A stretch of 64,000 bases of DNA from Gnetum montanum (lineage: Eukaryota; Streptophyta; Gnetopsida; Gnetales; Gnetaceae): positions 1,699,296 through 1,763,295 of the forward strand of contig MNCI01002813.1 of the NCBI GenBank assembly GCA_015680685.1, read 5' to 3'. A program made the position numbers and the translations under genes. Positions 46,331 through 56,409 of this stretch are shown piece after piece (the first letter of the stretch is position 1; every line of letters starts with the position of its first letter). The notes below the pieces were generated by a model. It was not told the DNA's origin. It worked only from the letters and a program-made list of their open reading frames with translations, and searched no databases.

Positions 46331-47660
46331 TAATAGAAGAATTTATAAATGTTTTCCTCTTCTTTAATTTTACAATTTTTTTTCCAGTTTTTCATCTTTC
46401 AGTTTATTGTTTTATCTTTTTGTCTTTTTGTCTTTTTATGAGTAATCTCATCTACAAATAAAACACTCATGTGGCTCATTTTTTGAGGTGTTGTTCTATG
46501 CTATCAAGTATCCGGTGACTAATTATTTGGATAGCAAGCCCACAACATTCACTCCCCCATTCTATATATAAGAGGTTCCACTCTAGGTACAATGATATCC
46601 ATAATCAAACTTAAAGTAATTTTTTGCTCATTATGCCCAGAGTGAAGAATGATGGACCAAGAAGGAATGGCCATTGTGTGACATCAAGGGGACTTGTGGA
46701 TTCTCTTTGGTAGCATCTGTAAGAGTTATCATGCAGCTTGGTTGTACTAAGATCCTTGTAAGATCTAACGAAAAATGGAAGTAAGAGTAATCAAAAGGCA
46801 CTTAACCAGAAAAAAATAATGCTATTCTAGGGGGTCCCACTAGAAAGACATGCAACCATGCCCGAAGGTAGGTGGCTACTCTAAATTAAGTAATACTTCA
46901 AAAAAAATATGTGTGCCGCAAAGCAAAAATCACTCCTCCCTTGGATGAAATGCCAAGTGATCGTACACCTTGCTATCATAGTGCTCTTATGGTTGTCCAT
47001 CATGGGATGAAGCAATGAGATGTCATTGATCAAAGGAATGGACTTGCTCCTGCTTTTGGAGTGATAGGAAAATGACACACTAATCATGCCTTACACATAG
47101 GATTCATTGTGCCTTGAGTTCATTACCTCATGTCCCAATCTTTGCAATCCCTTATACGATTTGCCTCACATCGCTGTTCATGTAATTGTGACTTGTGACT
47201 TGGGTAGCATGGGATTCATATCTCATCATGGTGATATCTACATGTGTGTGTTTTGTGAGATTGGTGTGGATTACATTTAACCCTTCTAGTGCCTACAAAC
47301 ATTTTAAGGTGTGGTTACATAAGGGCACTATAGGTTGGAACCTGCTTTGGAGAGGACCCACTTGCATAACCCTTGTAATTTTCACTTGTAACACATCTCC
47401 CGCACATCATCTTATATCCTCTAAGTATTACCAATGTTCTTCTTTCCCTTAACATCATTTTTATTCAAACGTTCCTATGAGCTAACACATGTTCTTTTTT
47501 GTCCTACTCTTCATGATTTTCATTGTTAGATTTTACACCATTATACTCTTTGTGCCTTCAAGACTAGTTTGTATCACCTTGGACCCCTTTACATTGACCT
47601 ACACATCATCAGTTTATACCTTGGAGTTTCAAAAAATTTGTAAATTTTTTAAGTACCTTA
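46331..47660 (+). other. E6 conserved spacer
   Basis: Same order of blocks as in E5: T-rich start, CATCAAGGGGACTTGTGG near 46683, a GAAAGACATG block near 46850, GATGAAGCAATGAGATGTC near 47006, and the end block GGTGTGGTTACATAAGGG...CCTGCTTTGGAGAGGACCC at 47308-47360. The 47381-47660 part aligns with 16401-16680 of E2. Confidence 0.75.
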
Positions 47661-47664
47661 TTTT

Positions 47665-47750
47665 CGATAGGACCCAATATCGGGTCAAATGCAATATCAG
47701 GTCCCTGCTAGTGGGTACGTGATATCGTGTCCTTAAAATCTATATATATG
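47665..47750 (+). promoter_or_regulatory. E6 internal promoter-like block before ORF3
   Basis: ACCCAATATCGGGT (47672-47685) and ACGTGATATCGTGT (47718-47731) are the GATATC-class palindromes of E6's own LTR U3. TATATATATG follows at 47741-47750. The spacing resembles that in the LTR. It lies about 480 bp upstream of the ORF3 ATG. Confidence 0.6.
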
Positions 47751-48223
47751 GATCCCCCCATGTGAATGTCAACATCATTTGCAATTGTTCACATGGGGGG
47801 AGTTTTTCAAATTTTCTTCTATGACTTGTGATTACGCATCTCTTGTTTCGATAACCATAACTTGCTAGCTAGTGCTCTGATTTTCATTCCGTTTGAACCT
47901 ACTTGAACCTAGAGTGTTCAGCTTAGTCATATAAATTTTTTGAAATTCATCATCACCTGAAGGATACTATCAAGGGTAATTAGTTATAAAAATAATAAAC
48001 ATGTTCCCAAAACAATTTCATCTCCTTTTCTATACCAAGATATTAAACTTTGAAGCCACCTAAGCAAAGTGGACCAAATATTAAAATCTTTTGGGGACAT
48101 TTCCATAAAAATTCCTAACTTTAAAATTACATGGAATCACAACAAATTCATTAAGGAAGGAACTAAGGTATAACTTACCTTTGGCAAGCAACCTTACTAA
48201 TGATTGGCCCTATGTGATTGTAG
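47751..48223 (+). promoter_or_regulatory. E6 ORF3 leader with 5'-UTR intron
   Basis: The first part (about 47785-47975) is shared with E2 and E5. A donor AAGG|GTAATT lies at 47976, a branch-point-like TTACTAAT at 48194-48201, and the acceptor TTGTAG ends at 48223, directly before ATG. The inferred intron is 248 nt. The polypurine-like box present here in E2 and E5 is reduced to CTTAGTCAT. Confidence 0.6.
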
Positions 48224-51010
48224 ATGGCCCCAAAGCATGGACAACAAGCAGGTCCCTCTCAAGGTGCATCCAAGAGAGGTAGAGGATAGGTGCCTACCAA
48301 ACAACATATAGAGAAAGAGGTGCAATCTATCAGTATCCATTAAGAGACTCCTGCCACTGTACAATTAGGATAAGCAGAATGTGGAGCTATTATAGCGCTT
48401 GAATAGGGATAACACCTCACGTTGCCCCTGAAGTGTGTTTATGCCATCTGTGAAAGGTCCACATTCATTGCAGTGATCATGGAATTGAACTTTAGAACTT
48501 TCACGAAGTTCACTCCTAAGGTCGTTAGAGACCAGCTCAAATGGTCCCCATTCTGGCCTATCCTCTCTGAAAGTGGTGCTTGGTACTTAGGAAAAATGTA
48601 CCAATTTTGGCACAATAAAGAAGAAGGCACCACAGTTGACATTTGTGGTGTATCTATTGATTTTTCTATCAAAGCCATTTTGGAAGTGTTAAACCTTCTA
48701 AACATAGGGCCAAAGGTTTCTTGTCTATCTACTTGCTCTAATGTTGATGCGTGAAGGACTTGGTTAGACAGGGCATACAGTAAGGAAGATAAGATATATG
48801 GAGAATTGACATTGGAAGAGAGAATCTACTTTAAAATTGAAACTTATCACATCTTTCCCATAAAAGGATTAAATAGAATTTTGACATATGTGGCAAGAGG
48901 AAGTGTGATATTGATGGGAAAGGTTAATGCTAACCTACTTCATCTATATCTCATGGAGATCTTAAGGTGGTTTGAAGAACGCAAGATAGGGAAGTTTGCA
49001 TTGCCCTTTCCTTATCTCATCAGGAAGCTGTGCAAGCATGCTGGTATTTGAGGATACACTAATGAAATCCTTAGAAGAGCCAAAAATGCTTCGTACACCA
49101 AACTACTAAAACCACCAACTGTGAGGAAAAGTGTTGGTAAGATGCTGGAACTAGAACAAGAGTAAGAATAGACGATGGAGCCCATTGTAACTCAACTTGC
49201 AGGGCCTAGCCAACTTCCAAGCACATGACCCAGTCAACAACAAGAAGTAGGGCCTAGCACAAGCTAGCAAGATCAACCACTGCCACCACCACAAGATTAT
49301 TGACCATCGATGAGCGATCTCAAGGCCATCATTGAGATGGTCAGTTGGGGAATTTGTGATGATGCAAATCTCTTCTACATCATCGACGATACCATACGAC
49401 CCATTGTCTCTATAGATCACACATGGGATGAGGTATCCATTCAAATGAGAGGAGGGGAGACTTATTGGTTGCAACAAGTTTTAGGGAATGCTACATCCTT
49501 TCAAGTGCAATTGGAGATTGGTGAAGGGGCCACAGTGGTGCTCATGCAGCACCAGGATGCAGTGGGAGCCGTAGAGGTGGTCACAGATCACATCAAAGAA
49601 TCTTTTAATATTCTTGTTGTGCCACTGGTATATTTCATAGGATCACAAGATGCTCAAACTTTGGTTGGTCCCTCAATGACTCCTACGGAGCATGAGGATA
49701 TGCTTGATCTATTGCTGTAAACAAGACAGATGATGACATCCTTATTTGACATCTCACAGGATGTTATGGCAACAAAATCAGATCTCATCTCCACCAAAGG
49801 GAAGCTAGTCATGATAGAGATAAGGGCTAAGCATGCAAAATCAAAATTGGCAAGACTGCAAGAAAGGGTCATAACCCTACAAGTTGCACAATGGGATCCC
49901 TCTCAATTCATTCCCATAGACCAGTTGGACACCTTCAGGATAGAGAAACTTAACAAATTATTGGTGAATAATAAAAGAGTGGCAGAGGAAAAAGAGAAGA
50001 CTAACTGGGATGCCTCCAAGGCACAAGTGTAAACCTACGTGCACACCATGGTAATCAAGACCTTACAAGAAGAGAATAAATAGCTTGTTGCTGACAATAT
50101 TTAGTTGACCTTTGTGGAGAAACAAAAGAACATTCTCAAAGAAAATTTTCAATGGCTGTGAGAATAGTTGATCAGGGTTAACCAGGACATGAACCGTTTG
50201 GCCAGAGAAAATCAAACCCTCTCAATGGAGGAGGTACATGCCATCCATTAGAAGATGGCCATCAAAATAAGTTCGTGACAAAACAAGGCCAAGTAGCACA
50301 AAAAATTAAAGGAGCATTTTCGAGATGAGGTGGGAATGTACAAGCAAGTTATCAAAAAAGAGATTCATATGGCCAAGGTCCACATTAATACTTTTAGTGC
50401 TCAACACACTGATTGGAGGGCCATATTGGATACATATGCATTTTTCCATTAGGTAGAACTTAAAATTTGGGACCTACAAATTTAGGATCTCACAGAGTAC
50501 ATGGAGTTGGAAAATTCATGGTATGCTAATCTAGCCATGTTGATAGCAGGGTGCCTGAGGACAGAGCTAGAGAGGTAGGTAGCTACCACCTACACCAAGT
50601 ATGAAGTAGAATTTGCAGAATACAAGAAAAAATTACAGAAGTTGGAAGTTGCAAATTCTGAATTGGAGGTGGTTAAAATAAGCTACCAAGAACAAAGATG
50701 TTGCAACAAACTTGGCTTGACAACTTACAGATTTTCAGAAGTATAGGGATAAAGCCAAAGCCTACAAGGAGGAATGACAATTGTTTTCAGCCTGGTACAT
50801 CAAGGAAAATAAGATGTTCCCACAACTACCATGCCCATGGGAGGTGTTGACCCCATCAAGCATTGGAGCATCAGCATGGACAACATAGGATCCTCAAACG
50901 GAAGAGGAGAATCTCTAGGAACTACTTCAACATCATCAAATCCCAAAACCTGGAGCAAAAGACAAGGGGAACCAACCCATGGAGGAGCCACCGCCACTTG
51001 GAACCACATG
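48224..51010 (+). pseudogene. E6 ORF3, nearly full length
   Basis: From ATG 48224 (MAPKHGQQAGPS) a single frame continues to about 50680, some 820 codons, broken by about 25 nonsense codons but no indel. A late frame change precedes the conserved C-terminus EEPPPLGTT (stop 51008). A basic N-terminus is followed by the PF20167-like domain, about residues 85-276, with SGAWYLGKMYQFWHN, GELTLEERIYFKI, VILMGK and FPYLIRKLCKHAGI. A Pro-rich linker (PLPPPQDY) and a conserved middle segment (VLMQHQDAVGAVEVVTDHI, about residues 430-460) come next. A long Glu/Lys/Gln-rich coiled coil spans about 500-818. There is no signal peptide or membrane segment. Known PF20167 proteins are of unknown function and associated with plant transposons, so any structural or targeting role is inference. 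Confidence 0.85.
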
Positions 51011-51226
51011 AGCTAAATAAATTTTATAATTTTGCAACTTTGCAATTTTGTAATGCTGTAATTTTGTAATTGTGTGTTGTGTCCCAATTTTATCCTATTG
51101 AGTTCTCCATTGTGACATGAATAAATCATTAGTTAGCCAATAATCCCATACCTATCCATTGTGTAATAAATGGAGCTTGTTCTCATTTTTGACTTGAGGA
51201 AGAGTTGTTATTCAGTCATGGGGGTA
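51011..51226 (+). other. E6 3' UTR and polypurine tract
   Basis: Contains GTTAGCCAATAATCCC, GGAGCTTGTTCTC and GACTTGAGGAAGAG blocks shared with E2 and E5, ending in TTCAGTCATGGGGGTA (51211-51226), the best-preserved polypurine tract of the window. Confidence 0.85.
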
Positions 51227-52079
51227 TGATGAATCGTAATTCATTAGGCTGCGATATTGGACCCTCGATATTGAAGCCTCGATATCAGGTATACAATATC
51301 GTAGCCAAGTTGCAATAACAGATATGTGATATCATGATTCCTGTACGGACCTATAAATACACATGCAGGTGCATGGGAAAAGAGTCAATTTTTAGTAGTT
51401 TTTGGTTAGTTTTAGGAGTTAGTTTAGTTAGAGTCTTTTTGTTATTTTTTCCTCTCAACCCTTTCTCCCAGTGCATGCCCGTAGTGTGATGATTATAATT
51501 GTATGACATCCTTTATTCGAGTGTGACATACTTGGACATGCACATGACCAAAAATAAAGATTGGGATTACTTCATCATTGTAGAATCCACTTAGTTTAAT
51601 TATTTAATTACTATTTTTGTAGTTAATATCTCTTCACCCTAGACTCCTTGAACATGGAACGAGTATGACTTGATCATGAGCGTACTTGGGCCATGCACTT
51701 AGTAATTGTAGTGGTAACCCTAGTGGTAGTTTTGTATGGATGATTAAGGAATATATGCTCATCACACTTAGGCTAGCTTAGATTCTCTCTCCCTATCTCC
51801 TATTAGTTTAACTCTCTCTCCCCTTTCCTCCTAGCTTAATTAAAGATTATTTTCCATTGTCTCACGAGCAACATTAGTTTAGAAACACATCATACACCTC
51901 ACTTTGGACTAAACCATATGTGACAAAGGAAATACTAGTCAAGGTGGGAAGATAGCGAACTACGATCAACGAGTAACTATCTAGATACCGCAACTAGCTC
52001 GTCTACGAAGTTCGACCGGATTGTGTGTGAAATGCTCGTATTCCTATGGTTGAGTGTAGGGATACCTAGCCACTCATCA
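51227..52079 (+). repeat. E6 3' LTR
   Basis: It starts TGATGAATCGTAATTC and ends CACTCATCA. TCGATATCAGG and related units lie at 51276-51335, a TATAAATA box near 51353, and AATAAA at 51553-51558. It is followed by CCTAT. Confidence 0.92.
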
Positions 52080-52621
52080 CCTATATATATGATTATCACT
52101 ATGCCCAAACTTCATTCTCATCATTTGTAGCTAGGGAATTTTTTTGAATTTTCTCTCACAACCCATAGCTCTAGGCAACCGATTACAACTTACAATATTT
52201 GGCTCTCTATTGCACTGTTCTCCCTACCATTTGAACCTGTCTAAACTTGGAGTGTTCAAGTTAGTCATGGAGGGGGATGCTTGCATGAGAAAATTGCACC
52301 ACTTTTTTGAAATTTACTATTATCCAAAGGATATTATAAGGGTAAGAGTGTTAAAAACGATAAGTGATATAATGTGAAATTAGTGGTAATAATCCCAAAA
52401 CCTTAATTTTTCCATCCAAGGAACCATAACCAATCAAAATAAAGGAAAAAGAAATCAACTATGTAAGGCTGTAAAAGAAGATAAACACTTTTTGGGCACT
52501 TAAGATTTTTTCTAACTCTGCAATCATATGAATTTAATGAGATTGAGGCATGGGTAAGGTATAAACTTGTTAATGTTAAATAACAACACCTTAGTAACAT
52601 ATGGTCTTTGATTAATTGTAG
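52080..52621 (+). promoter_or_regulatory. E5 ORF3 TATA remnant and leader with intron
   Basis: E5 sequence resumes with CCTATATATATG (the internal TATA box cut by E6). The leader has the polypurine-like GTTAGTCATGGAGGGGGA (52260-52277). A donor AAGG|GTAAGA lies at 52342, and the acceptor TTGTAG ends at 52621 directly before ATG. The inferred intron is 280 nt. Confidence 0.6.
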
Positions 52622-55358
52622 ATGGCTCTGAAAAGGAGAGCACAAGAAGGACATTCGCAGTGAGCAGCCAAATGCCCAAGAGGTGGTAGAGGCCAACAAT
52701 GTAAGAATGTGGAGCATGAGGAGTAGGAGGCCCAATCCTTTAGCATTCATCAAGAGGTTCCTATTATTGGGTAGTTGGTCCAAGGAGAGGCTATAGAACC
52801 CTAAGCTCCCATGCAGGGACAATGTCTCATGTTGTTCGTAGAATGTCTTGAAGCAATTCAAGAAAACTCCATGTTAACCATGGTCATCATGGAGATTAAC
52901 TTCAATCCATTTATGGAGTTTTCTCCAAAATTAGTTCAAACACAACTTCATGCATCACCTTTGTGGCCTATTCTTTTAGATAGTGGCGAGTGGTACCTTA
53001 GTGAAACATACCAATTTTGGCATAATAAAGATGAAGGCACCACCATCAACATTTGTGGAGTCAATGTCTCATTTTTAGTTAAAGCAATTGCAACAGCTCT
53101 TAATCTACTAAATGAAGGGGCTAAGTTAGGCCACCTATCTACAAGATCTAACCTCAACACTTGAAAGATGTGGTTGAGGTGGATGTACGGCAAGGATGAC
53201 AGAGCATATCATGAATTGACTCTAGAAGAAAGGACCTATTTCAAGATAGGGACATATCAGCTCTTTCCCATAAAAGGGCTCAATAGGATCTCAACATACA
53301 TGGCAAGGGAAAGTGCTATCCTAATGGGAAAATATGTAGTTAAACTTTCCCAACTATACTACATAGAGATTTAGAGGTGATTTGAGGAGAAAAAGGTAGG
53401 GAAGCCAACACTCTCATTCCCTTACCTAATTAGAAAGCTATGCAAGTGCTTTGGAATCCTTAGGGTACATGAACAACATCTTTAGGAAGGCTTAGAATGC
53501 TTCCTTCGCTAAGCTCCTCAAACCTATAACACCAAGGAAAGACCTTAGTGAAGAGCAAGAACTAGAGAAGGAAGCTAAACTAGAAAAAGAAGCAAAATAA
53601 GAGCTTGAACAACACCCTAAAACACAAGCTCTACTACTACCGCCATTGCAAGATTACATACCCTCAATGAGAAATTTGTAGAAAATTTTTAAGACACTCA
53701 ACTAGGAAAGTAGGGAAGAATCAAGCCTCTTCAGAGTCTTGGATGAGGTGTAGCCCACCATTTTAGCAAACCCAGTGAGGGGACAAATCTCACTACAATT
53801 AGGAGAAGAATCCTAGTGGTCTAGATAGATCTTTGGAAATTTTTCATCCTTACAAGTGATGCTCAAAATGGAAGAAGGTGTCACAATGGTGGTAATGCAA
53901 CATCAAGATGCAGTAGGTGTAGCAGAAGTAATAATGGATCATATCAAGGAATCAATTAATGTGTCTATTATGCCCCCAGTAGATTTGGTAGGGACTAGAG
54001 ATGCTCAAATGCTTACTGGGACTTCCATGACTCCTACATCACATGAGGATCTGTTAGATCAACTATTGTAGATAAGGTAAGTAATGACCACCTTATTCAA
54101 CATCCCTAGTAATGTCATTAGAACATAGTCAAACCTCATAGCCACCAAAGGAAATTTAGTCATGGCTAAGACCAGGGTGAACAATGCAGAGGTAGAAGTG
54201 CAATGATTGTAATAAAAGTTGATTGCCCTAAGAGTTGAAAGATGGGATCCTACCCAATTTATTATGTCTACCCAGGTGGAACGATTTAGAATAGAGTAGC
54301 TAATCAAGTTGGCCAAGAAGAATAAAGTTGTAAAGTAAGAAAAGGAGAAGGTGGTCTGGAATGCCTCCATTATGGAAGCACAAACTTATGCTCATCAAAA
54401 GGCTCTAACCACCACACAAGACGAGAATGAACAACTCACTACAGAGAACTCCAGGTTGACCACTATCAAACAAAAAAAGAATGTTTTAGAAGAAAATGTC
54501 CATCCATTAAGAGAAAAATTGATTAGGGTCAACTAGGATATTAGTAGATTAGCCAAGGAGAATAGAACCCTCTCAATGAAGAAGGTTCACATCATTCAAT
54601 AGAAGTTAGCAATTGAGATAAGTGCATGGTAGAATAAGGCAAAAAAGTATGAAAAATTAAAAGAACACTTTTGCAAATAGGTAGGAATGTACAAGAAAAT
54701 AAATGAGAAATAAATCCAAATGGCTAAAGCCCACATTTGATCCATATTAGCACAAAATCTTAAGTGGCAGCCAATTCTGGATAGCTACCCACTGGTCCAT
54801 TAGGAGGAGATGAAAAATAAAGACCTGTAGATTGAAGACTTGAAAGGGTACATGGTGTTAGCTAATCATATATATGCCAATATTGCCATGTTAATAGCAG
54901 GTTGGCCTAGAAACGAGCTGGAGAAATAGGTAGTGATCACATATACCCTATACGAGAAAGAGTTTATGGATAGAAAGATTGCTTTGCAAAAAATTCATGT
55001 AGAAAAATTCAAACTTAAGGTGGTCAAAGCTTGCTACCATGGCCAAAAGGATGTTGCTTCAGACTTGGCCAAGAGAGTAATAGATTATCATGAGTTGAAG
55101 GACAAGGCTAGAGCATTTGAAGAGGAATGACAATAATTTGTGGCCTAGTTCATAAAGGCCAATAAGAGGTTCTTGTAGCTACCATGTCCTTGGGATGTAC
55201 CAGTGTCAACACACATTGGTTAAGTGACCTAGACAATACAAGATCCAAGGATGAAAGAAGAAAAGTTGTAGGCACTTCTTAACAGATATCAATTCCAAAA
55301 GCCTAGTGGCAAAGGGAAGCAACCAATGGAGGAGCCACTACCTCCAGGCACTACATGA
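52622..55358 (+). pseudogene. E5 ORF3, full length but decayed
   Basis: ATG at 52622 (MALKRRAQEGHS). It is collinear with E6 ORF3 over its whole length, about 910 codons. The PF20167-like domain spans about 52850-53460, with DSGEWYLSETYQFWHN, YHELTLEERTYFKIG, AILMGK and SFPYLIRKLCK. A frameshift follows near 53450. The conserved middle segment VVMQHQDAVGVAEVIMDHI is at about 53890-53950. The coiled coil spans about 54080-55130 (for example LTTENSRLTTIKQ and YHELKDKARAFEEE). The C-terminus QPMEEPLPPGTT ends at stop 55356. A TGA at 53162 coincides with a TGA at the equivalent codon in E6 (after NVDA), probably a former CGA in both. Confidence 0.85.
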
Positions 55359-55546
55359 GCTTTCTAGTTCTTGTTTTATAATATTGTGTCTACACTTTTG
55401 TAAATCACCACTATATCATGTAAGGGTCAATTGTTTTGTTTTTTGTTTAAGTTAGTCAATAATCCCATACCTTTCCAATATTTTGTAAAGCACTTGTCCT
55501 TATTTTATTTAACTCAAGAATAAGTTTTCATTCAGTTGTGGGGATA
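55359..55546 (+). other. E5 3' UTR and polypurine tract
   Basis: AGTCAATAATCCCATACC, then AACTCAAGAATAAG, then TTCAGTTGTGGGGATA ending at 55546 directly before the 3' LTR. Confidence 0.8.
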
Positions 55547-56409
55547 TGATGAGTCATGATTCTATCAACCCTGATATCAAATATTCAATATTGGAGCCCT
55601 AATATTAGGTACCCAATATTGATGCCCATGAAGCAATGTCAGTTATCCAATATTGCCTCTTTCTTGCTAGTCTATAAATACAACACTTGGGTGCATGGTT
55701 GAGATATAGAGAAAATAGTTTGAGTTCTTAGTTTTTGATAGTCTTTCTTAGATTTTTGTATTTAAGTTCTGTTATTCCTAGTGCATGCCCATAGTGTGAT
55801 GATTGTAATTGTATGACACCTTTGTTTGAGTCTGATGCACTTAGACACGTTAGATGACTAGAAATAAAGATCAAGGTTACTTCCATCATTGTCACATTCA
55901 CTTAGATTTATTATTGATTTAATTATTTAATTATTTACTATTTTCTTTAGTATTCTTGTTATTAAGAAAAATGAGTATGACTTAATCATGAGCACTTAAG
56001 TGTAAGTACTTGGTAATCCAAAACTATATCATTTGGCACACCTAGTGATGTACACTTAGCAATCTTAGTAGTAGTTATATGAAGTCCAAGGTGTGTATAG
56101 ATGACTGGGGATAGATACTCATCATGCATAGGCTATTTTAGATCTTAATTTCTATTGTTCATTAGCTTAGTTAATTTATCTCTTTATCATCATTAGGAGT
56201 AGCATAGAATTATACAACATCATATGCCTTACTTTGGACTAAACCATACATGATAAAGCTACTACTAGTTCAAGTGGAAATATAGGGAATTGCGATCAAA
56301 GCATAACAATTTAGATGCACAACTAGTTCCATCCATAGAATTCGATTGAATCATGCATGAAAACCTGTGATTTGTATGGTTGGACGTAGAGGTATCTCAT
56401 CACCCATCA
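55547..56409 (+). repeat. E5 3' LTR
   Basis: It starts TGATGAGTCATGATTC and ends CACCCATCA. The U3 has CTGATATCAAA, TTCAATATTGGA and CCCAATATTGAT units (55569-55655), TATAAATA at 55673-55680 and AATAAA at 55863-55868. It is followed by ATGAT. Confidence 0.9.

Larger units (their letters stand above)
44318..52079 (+). mobile_element. E6: pol-less, capsid-less element nested in E5
   Basis: The exact target duplication CCTAT lies at 44313-44317 and 52080-52084. LTRs of 867 and 853 bp are roughly 85-90 percent identical by eye, with mostly transition differences. Inside are a primer site, a gag remnant lacking the capsid core, spacer, internal promoter-like block, leader with intron, a nearly full-length ORF3 and polypurine tract. 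It is the youngest layer of the nest. Having neither capsid nor enzymes, it must have moved with proteins supplied by another element, unless the deletions came later. Confidence 0.92.
39455..56409 (+). mobile_element. E5: pol-less element nested in E4 gag
   Basis: The exact target duplication ATGAT lies at 39450-39454 and 56410-56414. LTRs of about 864 bp (39455-40319 and 55547-56409) flank a primer site, gag, spacer, internal promoter-like block, leader with intron, ORF3 and polypurine tract. No protease, RT or integrase is present. The spacer is interrupted by E6 (44318-52079). Without E6 the element is about 9.2 kb. Confidence 0.92.

Noticed and set aside
48480-50680. ORF3 as a retroviral-type envelope gene
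   Set aside because: No signal peptide, no membrane segment and no cleavage site are visible; the product is a hydrophilic coiled-coil protein with a PF20167-like domain.
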